DNA of 64,000 nt, from assembly GCA_963575645.1 (NCBI GenBank), contig OY754475.1, positions 8,990,001 to 9,054,000 of the forward strand, given 5' to 3'. Below are positions 1 through 9,439 of this stretch, one piece after another; positions within the stretch are counted from its first letter, which is position 1, and every line of letters begins with the position of its first letter. Source of the stretch: Xanthostigma xanthostigma (taxonomy: Eukaryota > Arthropoda > Insecta > Raphidioptera > Raphidiidae). The notes below the pieces were generated by a model. The model made no database searches. It was not told the DNA's origin and saw nothing but the letters and a program-made list of their open reading frames with translations. Position numbers and translations under genes: made by a program.

Positions 1-780
1 GAGAAAATCGTGATTTTTTCGTTGAAAATCGGTTAAAAAAATAGAAATAATTTTTATAATTAAGTAATTCTAGTACCGGACGGAGCTATTGTTGTGTAGA
101 ATACCCTGTGCAAAACTTAAAGCAATCGGTTGTATACAATTGTTTCAATCACCCGCGCCACTTAGAAAAACGTAGTTTTGAGAAAAACGCGTTTAAAGTT
201 TTAATTTCAGATTTCTTACAAAAAAATAAAAATGAATATTTACACTAATCAGCTATGCCTGGTGTATAGTAAACCTTCCGTTTCTTCAAAGGCATCATTT
301 TCTGCTAATTTGTTTGCTCTACTTTGCGAAAGTATAAGGGTAACGTGATAACAATTGAGGTAAGAGTCTTACCGTAAGACCGTTGCTGCTCTCGACTATA
401 TGCTGTAGCTTTGTAAATATTTAATATTTCGATCTAAAATTTTTACAGTATTTTCTCAATATATTATACTTACTAAAAATGTAAAAAAAAATTAATTCGT
501 TTTTTCAAAACCGGAACACCAGACTACGTCCTTAAGTGAGGTATTTATTTTTTAAAGGACCCCGCGTAAACCTTATGGGATTTGGTTGTCGGTTAAATTG
601 ATCGTAAGTAGTTTTATTTTATAGTTTAAAGGACACTAAGAAAAACTGTCCATGAGCGCATAGCCTAAAAACCAATAGATTTTTAGCTACAGAAAAGTTT
701 AGTGAGATTTTATATAATATAGAGATATCCATGAATTCTCAAACATGTTCCATGTTCAACTTTTGTGTTTTTTTTTAGAA
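1..780. other. AT-rich intergenic DNA, no gene seen
   Basis: No recognisable coding segment. A stretch around 170-215 (GAAAAACGCGTTTAAAGTTTT) recurs near 16,832-16,855, so part of this block belongs to an old dispersed repeat. The class cannot be assigned from the sequence. Confidence 0.5.
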
Positions 781-786
781 ATAGAA

Positions 787-1248
787 GAGTGCAGACTGTA
801 GAGGTGTGAACTGTCATCATGCATGCTCAGGAGTCACTTAGCATAGCACAGCACAATACACACACTCAGCTCTGAGCTCATTTTCATATGATTCTGATCT
901 TATATTATTCGCATTTCGGATAAACTATAAAGTAGGTATAATAAAAGCTTAACAATAATAATGTTTATTGTTACAATATTATATCTTTGTCAACTACGTC
1001 AATGTGAATGGTTTAAGTCACTGTAAACAGTGTGTCATTCAACATTAAACGACTCAGCAAAGATAACTCCGTACGTGCAAAGTTCACTAGTGTCTCTGTG
1101 CCCTGTGCTGTGTGCGCTCTGTAAATGTGCGAATGCAACAGCACAGAGCAATGGCGCTCGAAGTGAGTCATTCACAAAAAAAGAGCGATTCGCTCCGCTC
1201 CGAGAAAGGAGTCGTTCATTATGAACGACACGCTCAGGAGCGACACAT
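787..1248 (-). mobile_element. hAT-like MITE, truncated copy
   Basis: This segment is the reverse-complement relative of the element at 47,752-48,349. It shares the GAGCGACTC/GAGTCGTTC blocks, the GTGTGTCATTCAACATTAAA segment and the CTCAGGAGTCAC end. One end (near 787) is truncated. The other ends in clustered GAGTCGTTCATTATGAACGAC-type palindromic motifs. It has no transposase. Open frames inside it are read through repeat sequence and are not genes. Confidence 0.6.
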
Positions 1249-1675
1249 AAATTAGTGTTTGAAGTCGGAGAAGGGGAAGCGTTTCACAATTTGCCCTACC
1301 GCGGCTAAAGAAGTTTCACTTCGAAACATTTTCAGTGTGGCATCGCCGTTCGACAGTCGAGATGTTGTTTGAAGTGAAGATGCAACGCCTAAAGCAGCCC
1401 AGCGTCAGGTCTGCTGCGGTCGTTAATATTAGGTAGTGTAACAGATTTTAACAGACGCTTCGTTAAACCTTTCTTGACTTCACGCTTGATTTATTATCGA
1501 TGCGTAAATGTTGCGGAATTTTATGGGTCAGAGGATGACGCAGAAGAAGAACCAGCCCCAAGATGATGCTCACATATATACAGTCTGCTTGAAAACCGAC
1601 TAGATACGGTGCGTTTTTCTAAAGAGGTCACTGTAATATTTGAATATGTCCTGCGGTATAGTTTGGAAGACTAAA
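1249..1675. other. Unassigned spacer
   Basis: No coding signal. It contains CGGCTAAAGAAGTTTCACTTC at about 1302, a motif repeated in relatives at 52.0, 53.97 and 61.6 kb, so it may include the terminus of a MITE family. Confidence 0.4.
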
Positions 1676-2216
1676 GCGGCTCATAGACGCTCAATATTTG
1701 GGTTTGTGCAATATAATTGACCGTGTGTAGACGAGATTGAAAGGTTGCGCAATATATTGTGTGATTTTCAAAATCTTGAAAATATATTGCACAAACAGGG
1801 AAATATTGTGACGTCTGTTGTCAAGATTGCGCAATATCACATCAGTTGATCTTAAGTAGCGGTCGTTTCAACAAGTCGTCTCAACTACGCCTCATCATGG
1901 GTGACAAGAAAGCCGAAAGACAATTTATTGTTGAATTTATCGAGGTGTATCGTGGTCTTCCGGCTCTAAGGGATATGAAGTCCAAAGACTATAGTAATGA
2001 TGACTGAAGTTCTGGTGGGGACTGTTTGCACAATGTGGCTGTACCATCTGTGCTCGCAATTGAGCAATATATTGCACAACCTTCAATATCGCCTCCATAC
2101 AGTACGATTTTTTGCACAAACCAAAATATTGTACAATAATATTGACCGTCTAGGGGCCGCCGTCAAAATATTGTGCAACCCACATTGCACAATAGTATTG
2201 AGCGTCTATGGGCCAC
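1676..2216 (+). mobile_element. Harbinger-like MITE with MADF remnant (copy 1)
   Basis: Terminal inverted repeats begin GCGGCTCATAGACGCTCAATA and end with the complementary GAGCGTCTATGGGCCAC. Subterminal regions are full of short inverted TATTGTGCAATAT motifs. A second copy at 46,771-47,319 lies in the opposite orientation and is flanked by TTAA on both sides. The enclosed MADF fragment suggests derivation from a PIF/Harbinger-type element, which commonly encodes a MADF/Myb partner protein. The TTAA flank leaves the target-site rule ambiguous (TTA versus TTAA). Confidence 0.75.
1897..2007 (+). pseudogene. Truncated MADF-domain frame in MITE
   Basis: A 36-codon frame starts at an ATG and reads MGDKKAERQFIVEFIEVYRG, then LPALRDMKSKDYSNDD, then TGA. 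The pattern F-I-E-x-Y-R then K-S-K-D-Y-S-N is the first half of a MADF (Myb/SANT-like, adaptor) DNA-binding domain. In Harbinger-type transposons such a domain works beside the transposase; in hosts it occurs in transcription factors. Full MADF domains are about 80-90 residues, so this is less than half. The other MITE copy keeps the same start and stop with only two nucleotide differences in 111. It is probably a leftover of an internally deleted parent element, though a short expressed peptide is not excluded. Confidence 0.6.
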
Positions 2217-2258
2217 TTAAATCCTGAGCTGCAGAAAGCGTTGTCAAAAAATCTGATT

Positions 2259-2711
2259 TGATTATTCTTTTTTAACAGCGTGTAGAAATCAAATGAACAA
2301 ATATTTTAAGTAACTTTTTTATCATAAAGAAATAGTCTTTCAAAGTTTATTTAAATTTTATTTAATTAATTCAAAAGCCCGGTTAACACACGCGAAGAAA
2401 TGATAGCACGAATAGGAAATGCATCCCGAATAATTCGCGGAAGGCCCTTATCGCTACTACAAGCATGGCTACGACGCACGCATCTTTGTGTCCAACAAAA
2501 CGGGGACAACTTCGAACAATTTCTGTGAGTACCTACTTGATAATGACATAACATAATTCCATAGTGGCATAACATAACGCCAGGACCGATCTCAATTTTT
2601 TTTTTTTAAATTTAGCTCGTTCCTCTTTTATTTTTGACTTTTGATAAAAAAGTTACTTGAAATATTTGTTCGTGTATTTGATTTCTACACGCTGTTAAAT
2701 GAAAGAATCAA
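2259..2711. repeat. Foldback repeat, ~70-bp arms
   Basis: Left arm 2259-2328 and right arm 2641-2711 are inverted copies (AACAGCGTGTAGAAATCAAA against TTTGATTTCTACACGCTGTT). They enclose about 310 bp without coding signal. The sequence just before the left arm (GCAGAAAG..AAAAAATCTGATTTGA) has a relative at 42,120-42,155. A non-autonomous DNA element is likely. Confidence 0.55.
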
Positions 2712-2931
2712 CTTAAAAATCATTGTGTATATATTTCGCCATATGAAAAGCACACTAGTTTTAAATCGGTTAAGCGTTGTATAAAAACCACGGTGCATGA
2801 TTTATTTCAGGAAAGAATTAAAATTATTTTTTACCACGGTTTATTTAACTCGCTGTCTTCTGTGTCTGTCCGGGTGGACGGATACATACAATTCTTACTT
2901 GTTTACCGTTGTAAGGCACACATCAGTCATT

Positions 2932-3003
2932 GGTCTATGGCTCAGTTGGTTAGAGCGTCGTGCTAACAACGTGAAGGTCGCAGGTTCGATCCCCCATGGG
3001 ACA
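2932..3003 (+). tRNA. tRNA-Ile-like pseudogene
   Basis: A 72-nt tRNA-like sequence with A-box GGCTCAGTTGGTTAGAGC and B-box GGTTCGATCC. It is closest to insect tRNA-Ile(AAU) by memory of the family, but the anticodon loop CTAACAA would read AAC. One base is missing between acceptor and D arms, acceptor pair 2-71 is mismatched, and the T stem has mismatches, so it is not a functional gene. It lies 88 bp upstream of the long palindrome at 3092-3322 and in the same sense. Alternatively it is the head of a tRNA-derived element. Confidence 0.65.
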
Positions 3004-3091
3004 TATAATATTTTAAATTTTTGCGATATATTTTTGTTTTGTTTTTTTTTAATATAAACTATAAAATTAATAATAGAATTAAAAAAAAATT

Positions 3092-3322
3092 AAAAAACCA
3101 CGTTTTTAATGCGAACTAAAAAGTAAAAAAACGGACTTTTAACTTGTAGGATTTGAATAGAAAAACGTGGGGCGCATGCGACAATTATATAAGAAGTGTA
3201 GAGAGTCAATGAATGAATAATGCGCCCCATGTTTTTCGTTTCAAATCCTAAAAGTTAGAAATCTATCTGTAAAGAGATGGTTTTGTACTTTTTAGTTCGC
3301 TTTAAAAACGTGGTTTATTAAA
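3092..3322. repeat. Long palindrome P1
   Basis: Arms of roughly 90-100 bp: AAACCACGTTTTTAATGCGA on the left against TCGCTTTAAAAACGTGGTTT on the right. Both carry the GAACTAAAAAGT / ACTTTTTAGTTC block. The centre is GTGGGGCGCATG..ATGCGCCCCATG with a loop of about 36 bp. P2 (18.7 kb) and P4 (62.9 kb) share the GAACTAAAAAGT motif, indicating a family. A transcript would fold into a long hairpin. Confidence 0.8.
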
Positions 3323-4048
3323 AAAATAGTTCTATTATTGTGTCTGTCATCATTTCAAATAAGCTGCCCTGAACACAAGTAGGTCACGTTTGCACAAACA
3401 TATTGTATAAAATATAATTAATTTGTGAAAAAATAACATCGTCCATTCAAGTTCTAGTATCTGTTGTGAACCACATGGAACCGTTCAAATGTTCCGAATA
3501 TAGCTATGCCACTAGATCTAACAGTCGGTGACTTATTTATTTCTTTGTTATGTTTTCTTTCAGATTCATCCCGATGTTTCTTTGTGTGAAATTGCTTGAA
3601 AAATGCAGGAAATCGATTTTATTTCAGAGAGACGATTCACAGATTCGTTTACAGAAAGTTAAATAAAAAGAATCCGCTTTCTATCTGACCGTGTTGTGCG
3701 ATTATTCTCACAGCACTCTTTAGATTTACGATTATTGTTTTAAATGGTTATTTTTTTAATCCATTTAATTCGCCTTCTGAATATAAATTTTATTGCACGT
3801 ACTGTATTTAAAAGTTACAACGCACTGAAAACAGATTTCAACAATTTTCCAATTTTTATTTATCTGGAAGGTCGGTAATTTTACAGCTCGAAAAACTCAA
3901 CGAGTATTAAAAAGGTTTCAATTTGTTTTTGAAAACTACGGTCTATTGATCAGAAGATTAGAATTGCATTTCAGTAATTGGTGAAACCATTAGGTCACAT
4001 TTATTTTTATAGATAAATAGAGTTTTACAATTTTTGTTTATTTGAAAC
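3323..4048. other. Unassigned AT-rich spacer
   Basis: No coding signal, known repeat head or RNA gene recognised. Confidence 0.4.
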
Positions 4049-4650
4049 TAGCGGTCCCGTCCGGTTTCACCCGGGTGTAAAAGAACGAATGGGGAAGGGA
4101 GGAAAATCTTAGTTTATCGAGATGAATGTTGTGTCCAAATTTCATGATGATTGGAGTTACCGTTCAAAAGTTTTTGTCGATAAAAAGCAATATTTAAACT
4201 TTTTTTAACTAATAATTTTTTTAACTTAATTAAATAAAATTAAAATAAATTTAAATGTAAGCCTTAGAAGAAAGCAATGTAGAAAATTAAAAAAAAAATA
4301 AATAAAAATATATTCGCCCAACGTGGGGCTCGAACCCACGACCCTGATGTTGATAGTCGCATGCTCTACCGATTGATCCACCTAAGGTTGTGTTCTCACA
4401 ACGCTAATATGAGTATATCTAGTTGGTGCATTTCACATGAATAGATGCTTATTTTTGAGATACATTTTGCAACATTTTTCATTAAAGCTCCGCTTCTATT
4501 GTCGTAGCGTAATATTATATAGCCTATAGCCTTCCTCGATAAATGGGCTACCCAACAATTTTTTTTTCATTTTGAACCAGTAGTTCCTGAGATTAGCGCG
4601 TTCAAACAAAAAAACAAACAAACTTTTCAGCTTTATCTATTAGTATAGAT
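4049..4650 (+). mobile_element. RTE-like interspersed repeat, interrupted
   Basis: It starts CTAGCGGTCCCGTCCGGTTT..CACCCGGGTG and ends with the CAGCTTTATCTATTAGTATAG tail. Relatives lie at 24,405, 35,840 and 46,702. Such modules resemble 3' regions of RTE-type non-LTR elements or their SINE partners in arthropods; that assignment is from general knowledge. Compared with its relatives this copy has about 280 bp inserted between roughly 4178 and 4457, which carries the tRNA-Lys-like sequence. Confidence 0.6.
4315..4387 (-). tRNA. tRNA-Lys-like pseudogene
   Basis: Read on the minus strand it has ATCAATCGGTAGAGC (D arm), then CATCAGGGTCGTGG and GTTCGAGCCCCACGTTGGGC, closely like a tRNA-Lys 3' half. 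The T arm pairs perfectly, but the anticodon stem has three mismatches and the acceptor stem does not pair, so no functional tRNA is expected. The sequence sits in an AT-rich insertion inside the surrounding RTE-like repeat. Confidence 0.6.
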
Positions 4651-4944
4651 ATGTGTCATTTACCAGTTTAGAAAACTCAATCAGTATTAAAGAGAAGGTC
4701 TAAAATGTTTTTAAAAATAATAATAATAATAAAATACACAAGTTTATGCCTACACTAAGAAATTGTTTGAAGCAAACACATATTTATATGTACCTATTGA
4801 CGGAGAGATCTAATACGTAAAATAGTGAATATGACAGATGCCAGGTGATGTTTTAATTCGATACGAATAAAAATTACATAAGTAATGATTGATAGTGAGT
4901 ATTTGCCATATTCACCAATATTTAATGTTAGGAAACAGTGCAAT

Positions 4945-5297
4945 AGGTATACCGGGTTCGAATCCCGGCCAGTGGCTGGGACTTTTTCCAGCTGCCTCTC
5001 GCCGAAAAACTGTAATTCCTGTACCAGCCATCTTGTTTAGGTTTTCCATGGTTTCCCTCAATTATTCCAGATAAATATCGAGATGGTTTCTTATTCAAAC
5101 TCCCACGCTCATTTGCCCACATTATCGTAATGTTCTAAAATTCCTTCATTCGCGCATTGCTATTAATTAGTTGAAGTTGAAAAAATGTAGAAAATAACGG
5201 GAAATGTGATAGATGGAAAATAGTAATGGTGGGAATGGCGTTTGTTATGACATAAAGTCGAGAAACGGACGTTAAACACATTATTATTATTGTTAAT
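4945..5297 (+). mobile_element. tRNA-derived SINE, copy S1
   Basis: The head retains B-box GGGTTCGAATCCCGGCC. The body matches the other SINE copies in the window (TTTCCATGGTTTCCCTCAAT, GATAAATATCGAGATGGT, GTCGAGAAACGGACGTTAAA) and it ends in (ATT)n. Tail and polymerase III boxes mark it as a SINE mobilised by a LINE. Open frames across it are repeat-derived. Confidence 0.8.
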
Positions 5298-6221
5298 GTT
5301 TGAAAATAATATAGTAATCAACGCTCAAGTTTAACAACCATTGCAGACCACAAAAGCAGAGTGTGTTCTGTGCTCCAAAGCAGCACACGAAACGTCTTCA
5401 ACAGATACCCCCGATGTACACTGTGCTACTCCTGACCCACAAGTTATACCGTGTTATTTAGATTTCGTTTGAGCTGCATTTACCGTCAGCACATTAGTAC
5501 AAATAATCATCTATCGCTATCATATGCTAGAACTGTTCACTGAATCTATCTCATTCTATTAACGACTTTGACTCGGCGGTACGTATGGCGTATAGATAGT
5601 AGATACATACATGATACAAGACAACGGCTTATGGCAGTGGTAACTAGTGTTACAGGGTGTATTATAGTTTGTTATTAACTGCAGTGCTTAAAAAAAGTTA
5701 ATAATTTAATAATTTAATTAACCTCCCCCATTCCTGGCCCGCGTTAGAATGTTCCTTCCTTTGACCGTGCAGAAGACCCATTTAAAATGTTCACACGCCA
5801 CCACTGTTAACAACTCCTACTTTCCAGTCGAGTTCATTTGTTTTAAATAGAGAGATTTATTAACAGGACTGAACTGCGTTAAGAAAGTTAAGAGATAAAT
5901 ATAGGAGACCGGTTAAGTATTATTATTTGCATCGCTGTTGTTAGGATGAGGCGAGATTGAATCTTATATTTAAGCGAGTGGCCGCAGCGAACGACACTAC
6001 TGCCATCTATCTAGCACATTAATTCTGCTGTGTAACGTTGTAAAGTGAAGATTACAACCTATGAGCTTTCATATTGTATAAGCTTTAACCTGAGAATTAG
6101 AACGGCCATGGTTTCGTGGTGAAGCTTTAATTAAATCCCGCACACCGACGCAGCTTTACATAGTGTACGAGCCTTGTGAAGTACAGTACGACCTCAACAA
6201 ACGCGCGTACATTGCAGTCTT
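5298..6221. other. Unassigned spacer
   Basis: No gene, repeat head or RNA recognised. Base composition is less skewed than its neighbours in 5740-6200. Confidence 0.4.
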
Positions 6222-6263
6222 TCGTAGCGTGTGTCCTATCCAATTCCATTTCCTACGTTTTAT
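6222..6263 (-). repeat. Duplicated 40-bp LINE segment
   Basis: The segment TAGCGTGTGTCCTATCCAAT..TCCTACGTTTTATA is repeated almost exactly at 6507-6547 inside the LINE fragment that follows. Because it encodes part of the LINE protein (the RKWNWIGHTL region), it is a second tiny copy of the same element beside its 3' tail. Confidence 0.7.
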
Positions 6264-6272
6264 AGTTAACTA

Positions 6273-7060
6273 TAATAATAATAATAATAATAATAAATTC
6301 CTTTAACTCCTACGTGGAGCATAGAGCCACTACGAAAATTTTGAATCTAGTCCTATCTTTTGCCATATGTTTAACTTGAAGCCAGGTAGTTCCTTATTCC
6401 ATAACTTCTTCACGAACAGTTCTTCTCAAGGATATTTTTGGTCTTCCTCTTTTTCGGTATCCCTGTGGGTTCCAATCCAAGGCTCTCTTCGCTATGTCGT
6501 CATCTGGTAGCGTGTGTCCTATCCAATTCCATTTCCTACGTTTTATAATTATACAGATTTGTTCAAGACATGCACATTTCCAAAATTCGTTGTTCGAGAC
6601 GTGTTCGTACCATTTCACCTTGAGGATTGCTCTGAGACATTTGTTTATGAAGATTTGCAGTTTAGTTGTTATGGCTTTCGTCACTTTCCAGGTTTCAGAT
6701 CCATATAGAAGGACCGATTTTACATTCGAGTTGAAAAAATCATGCTAGAATGCCAAATACGATTTAAACTTCCGAACGCTTGGGATGCTTTTTTATTTCT
6801 GCTATATCCACTTCTGACCCTCCATCATTGCTGATTATACTGTCCAGATAACAAAATTCTTCCACTTCTTTAACAGGTATATCTTTTATTACCAGCTGTT
6901 GTCGACTCACCTTACCGAATTTCATAGCGACTGTCTTGTCTATATTAATACGAACACCTGCGATCTTTGCCTGTTCCACGAGGAGATCTATTTTTGCTTG
7001 CATATCCGCGCTATTATTTGCCAAAAGGCAGACATCATCTGCATAGTCTACACCTACCTA
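6273..7060 (-). pseudogene. Non-LTR retrotransposon reverse transcriptase, 5'-truncated
   Basis: On the minus strand a reverse-transcriptase C-terminal half can be read. It begins with the catalytic DYADDVCLLA motif (YADD at 7034-7045), continues through INIDKTVAMKFGK and FCYLDSIIS, then after a frameshift SVLLYGSETWKVTKAITTKL, KVKWYEH, RRKWNWIGHTLPDDDIAKRA and LDWNPQGYRKRGRPK. It ends near an ALCSTW motif and an (TTA)n tail (ATA on the plus strand, 6273-6297). The N-terminal endonuclease and the fingers/palm start are absent, a stop lies just upstream of DYADD, and there is at least one frameshift. The truncation and short-repeat tail are typical of dead LINE copies. The clade is not assigned with confidence; RWxWxGH..ALDWNPQGxRKRGRP endings are widespread in invertebrate endonuclease-reverse-transcriptase LINEs. 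Confidence 0.88.
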
Positions 7061-7097
7061 CCCAAAAATGTTTGATAGCTCTTGGACTAAGTATTAC

Positions 7098-7691
7098 ACT
7101 AGCGTGACCTGTGCGAATTATTCGCACTAAATAAGTGTAATAATTATCACTTTACAAAATTATTTTTTAAATATGATTGCAGGTATTCAATTCGTTTCTA
7201 ATTTTGCACACTGCTTATAACGTTCTTCTTTTTGTTGTATTACAATATGAAGAACAGATGACAGATCGAAGAAATATTTTACTAAAATTGTCATATAGAG
7301 GCGCAAGTAGCAAAAGCGTTGAGCTAAGCCGTCAGATGGCATCATGCAGCATTGCTGTGACGTTGTTCAGCGTTGCTCGCTGTTTCAAAATTAAAGCCGT
7401 CAGATGGCAGTATGCAGTATTGTGTCTTACAATATGAAGGTCAGATGACAGATCGAAGTGTTGACGTTGTTTCAAAACTAGAGCCGTCAGATGGCAGACG
7501 TTGTTCAGCGTTGCTGTTAATTAATTAATTTACAAAAACAAAAGCAATAATAAATGTTTTAGCTGTCGATGTCAGTAGAGCAAGCAATTATCTGTAAAAT
7601 GATATATAATTTATATGGAGAAATTGTGTGGTTTTTTCTAAAAAGGGAGGCAAACATCTTAACTTTAACGTATTAATATAATATATAATAT
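7098..7691 (+). repeat. Twin repeat, copy 1
   Basis: About 590 bp nearly identical to 15,124-15,700. It begins ACTAGCGTGACCTGTGCGAA..TTCGCAC (an internal GTGCGAATTATTCGCAC palindrome). It contains repeated GCCGTCAGATGGCAG and ACAATATGAAGNTCAGATGA motifs and ends near GGGAGGCAAACAT..GTATTAATATA. No terminal inverted repeats or protein are recognised. It may be a solo LTR or non-autonomous element. Confidence 0.65.
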
Positions 7692-7699
7692 GATTTTAC

Positions 7700-8316
7700 C
7701 CTACTGTGTCAAAAATTGTAATCAGGTATATACTGTAGCGGCACAACCGGTAAGCTGCCGGTTCATCCGACATGGTCGCACAATACACGCATATGCATAT
7801 TTATGAATGAACACACGGCGTCCCCCCCTGCCCCCCCCCCCTCCCCCGCGGGCCGACCGCCGCATTAGCAATGCCCCTTTTGTCAGTCGGTGTACGCAGA
7901 AAGGAATGCATTTTTTGTTGTAAAAAATATTACACGTTGGTCGTATAATGCTGTAATGAATTTTTTCATGTCCCGAGGGAACGCAAAAATAGAGAACAAA
8001 GAACGGTAACATTTGTGTCAGTTTCGTTTGTGAAACGGCTTAGAAGAACAGCGTTCCTGTCAGAATATTATGGTACACTGTGTATATCGCAGATCAGATA
8101 CAGTAATGGGATTAAAGTTAAACGCGGAATAGTGCACGGATCTATTGACGTTGTTTAATACAATGACGTTTAGTAAGCTTTATTTTTTAAGCTCAGTTTA
8201 ATTAAAACTACGACAGAGATGAAAAAATATGTTTCAAGGCCGGATTATGTTTTGCATATACATTTTTGCAGTCACAAAACGAAATGGGATCCATTGGAAT
8301 TTTTGCCACTTTTTTA
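7700..8316. other. Spacer with C-rich tract
   Basis: A C run (7824-7855) interrupts otherwise AT-rich DNA, with a short hairpin near 7745 (ACCGGTAAGCTGCCGGT). No gene recognised. Confidence 0.4.
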
Positions 8317-8375
8317 TGCAAACCATATACGCTAGGAAAGTATCTTTTGACAGGCGACTTTTGCGCCCTCTCGTG
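8317..8375. repeat. Inverted repeat, left partner of 9073-9126
   Basis: The motif ATACGCTAGGAAAGTATCTT..TCTCGTG is the reverse complement of CACGAGATGGCGCGAAGG..ATACTTTCCTAGCGTATA at 9073-9126. The pair encloses the THAP exon about 700 bp apart. Confidence 0.6.
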
Positions 8376-8691
8376 TTTTTTTTTTAAATATAGTTCAGTC
8401 AAAACCTTAGTGTAATCGGAGAATCTCGTTAGAGATTCTCTTCTGTGCTAAATTCCGCACATCTCTAACAGATTCTTATACATTGATTTTGCCTCTCTCC
8501 CATATAACGCCTTGTATAAAAGGCCACTTTTCGAGTTTTATAGTTCGTGACCACGTGACTTTCGTCTTACCAAATTTTCGTATCACCCATATAGTACTTC
8601 TGTACGACAATAATAGCGATATACTGTGACCGCCCGGTAACCGAGCGGTATGTTATACGCGCATTATAATAAGGATTAATTGTCGAATAAA

Positions 8692-8841
8692 ATGGGGGGA
8701 AAAGCTATCAAATCAGAAGTGCTGTGTTGTTGATTGTAAAGATACACCAACTAAACATCCAGAATTACAATTCCACCGTTTTCCTGAATTTTCTTTTGAA
8801 TTAGAGAGGAAAAAATGGACTGCAGCAGTACGTCGTCAAGG
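8692..8841 (+). pseudogene. THAP-domain exon
   Basis: The frame from 8693 reads LSNQKCCVVDCKDTPTKHPE, LQFHRFPEF, ELERKKWTAAVRRQG. This is the first two thirds of a THAP zinc finger: CxxxC (CCVVDC), a HPE..FHRFP block, then the W of KKW followed by AAVRR. THAP domains bind DNA through a C2CH zinc site and occur in insect regulators and P-element-like transposases. The frame ends at a plausible 5' splice site, AAGG|GTAATT, as in multi-exon THAP genes, and no following exon is recognised nearby. The ATG at 8692 is followed by six G residues and is out of frame by one base with the THAP reading, so a G-run length change may have broken the start. Flanking inverted repeats suggest it sits in a mobile element, but a relic host exon is possible. 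Confidence 0.7.
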
Positions 8842-9072
8842 GTAATTAAATTTTATTTTACGTCTGTAATCATTATTAAATACATGAAAAATATCATAAA
8901 TGTTATTTTGTTAACAAAAATAAGATTTAAAAAATTTAGAAATTGAAAATGTAGGTATATCATTTATGTAGTTTTTTTACTGATTTTGCGTAAATATTTT
9001 TTTATAATTAATAATAACGCTGGTTTCCATGTGTTTGTAAGTTTTGGGTGAACCACTTTTGAAAAAATCAAA

Positions 9073-9126
9073 CACGAGATGGCGCGAAGGTCGCGTGTCA
9101 AAGATACTTTCCTAGCGTATATACGT
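9073..9126. repeat. Inverted repeat, right partner of 8317-8375
   Basis: Complementary to the segment at 8317-8375 (see that entry). It directly follows AT-rich DNA downstream of the THAP exon. Confidence 0.6.
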
Positions 9127-9439
9127 ATCATACTCATGGGCCAGTAAAATGTAGATGATTTGACCCTAAACATTTCTACAAAATCGAAAAAGGGTGCAAA
9201 TTTGAGGGAACATTTTTATAAGTATGATACACAATCTGTCAAAATTGCACCTTAGCGCGATAACTGGAATTTGTTAAAAAAGAGTTAAAAAAACACCCAA
9301 CATTTAAAAAATACGAAAAATTATCAAATATTTGAATTTTTCTATTTTTTATTGATTTTTAAAAATCGGACCAAAACTGTCTCCTTATCCGCTCCCGAGT
9401 TCTTCTAACTTTCGAATTATAGGAAACTGAGTTCGTCAT
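9127..9439. other. Unassigned spacer
   Basis: No gene or repeat class recognised. Confidence 0.4.

Noticed and set aside
2932-3003. Functional tRNA gene
   Set aside because: Missing base after the acceptor, broken acceptor and T-stem pairs, and an anticodon that disagrees with the tRNA body.
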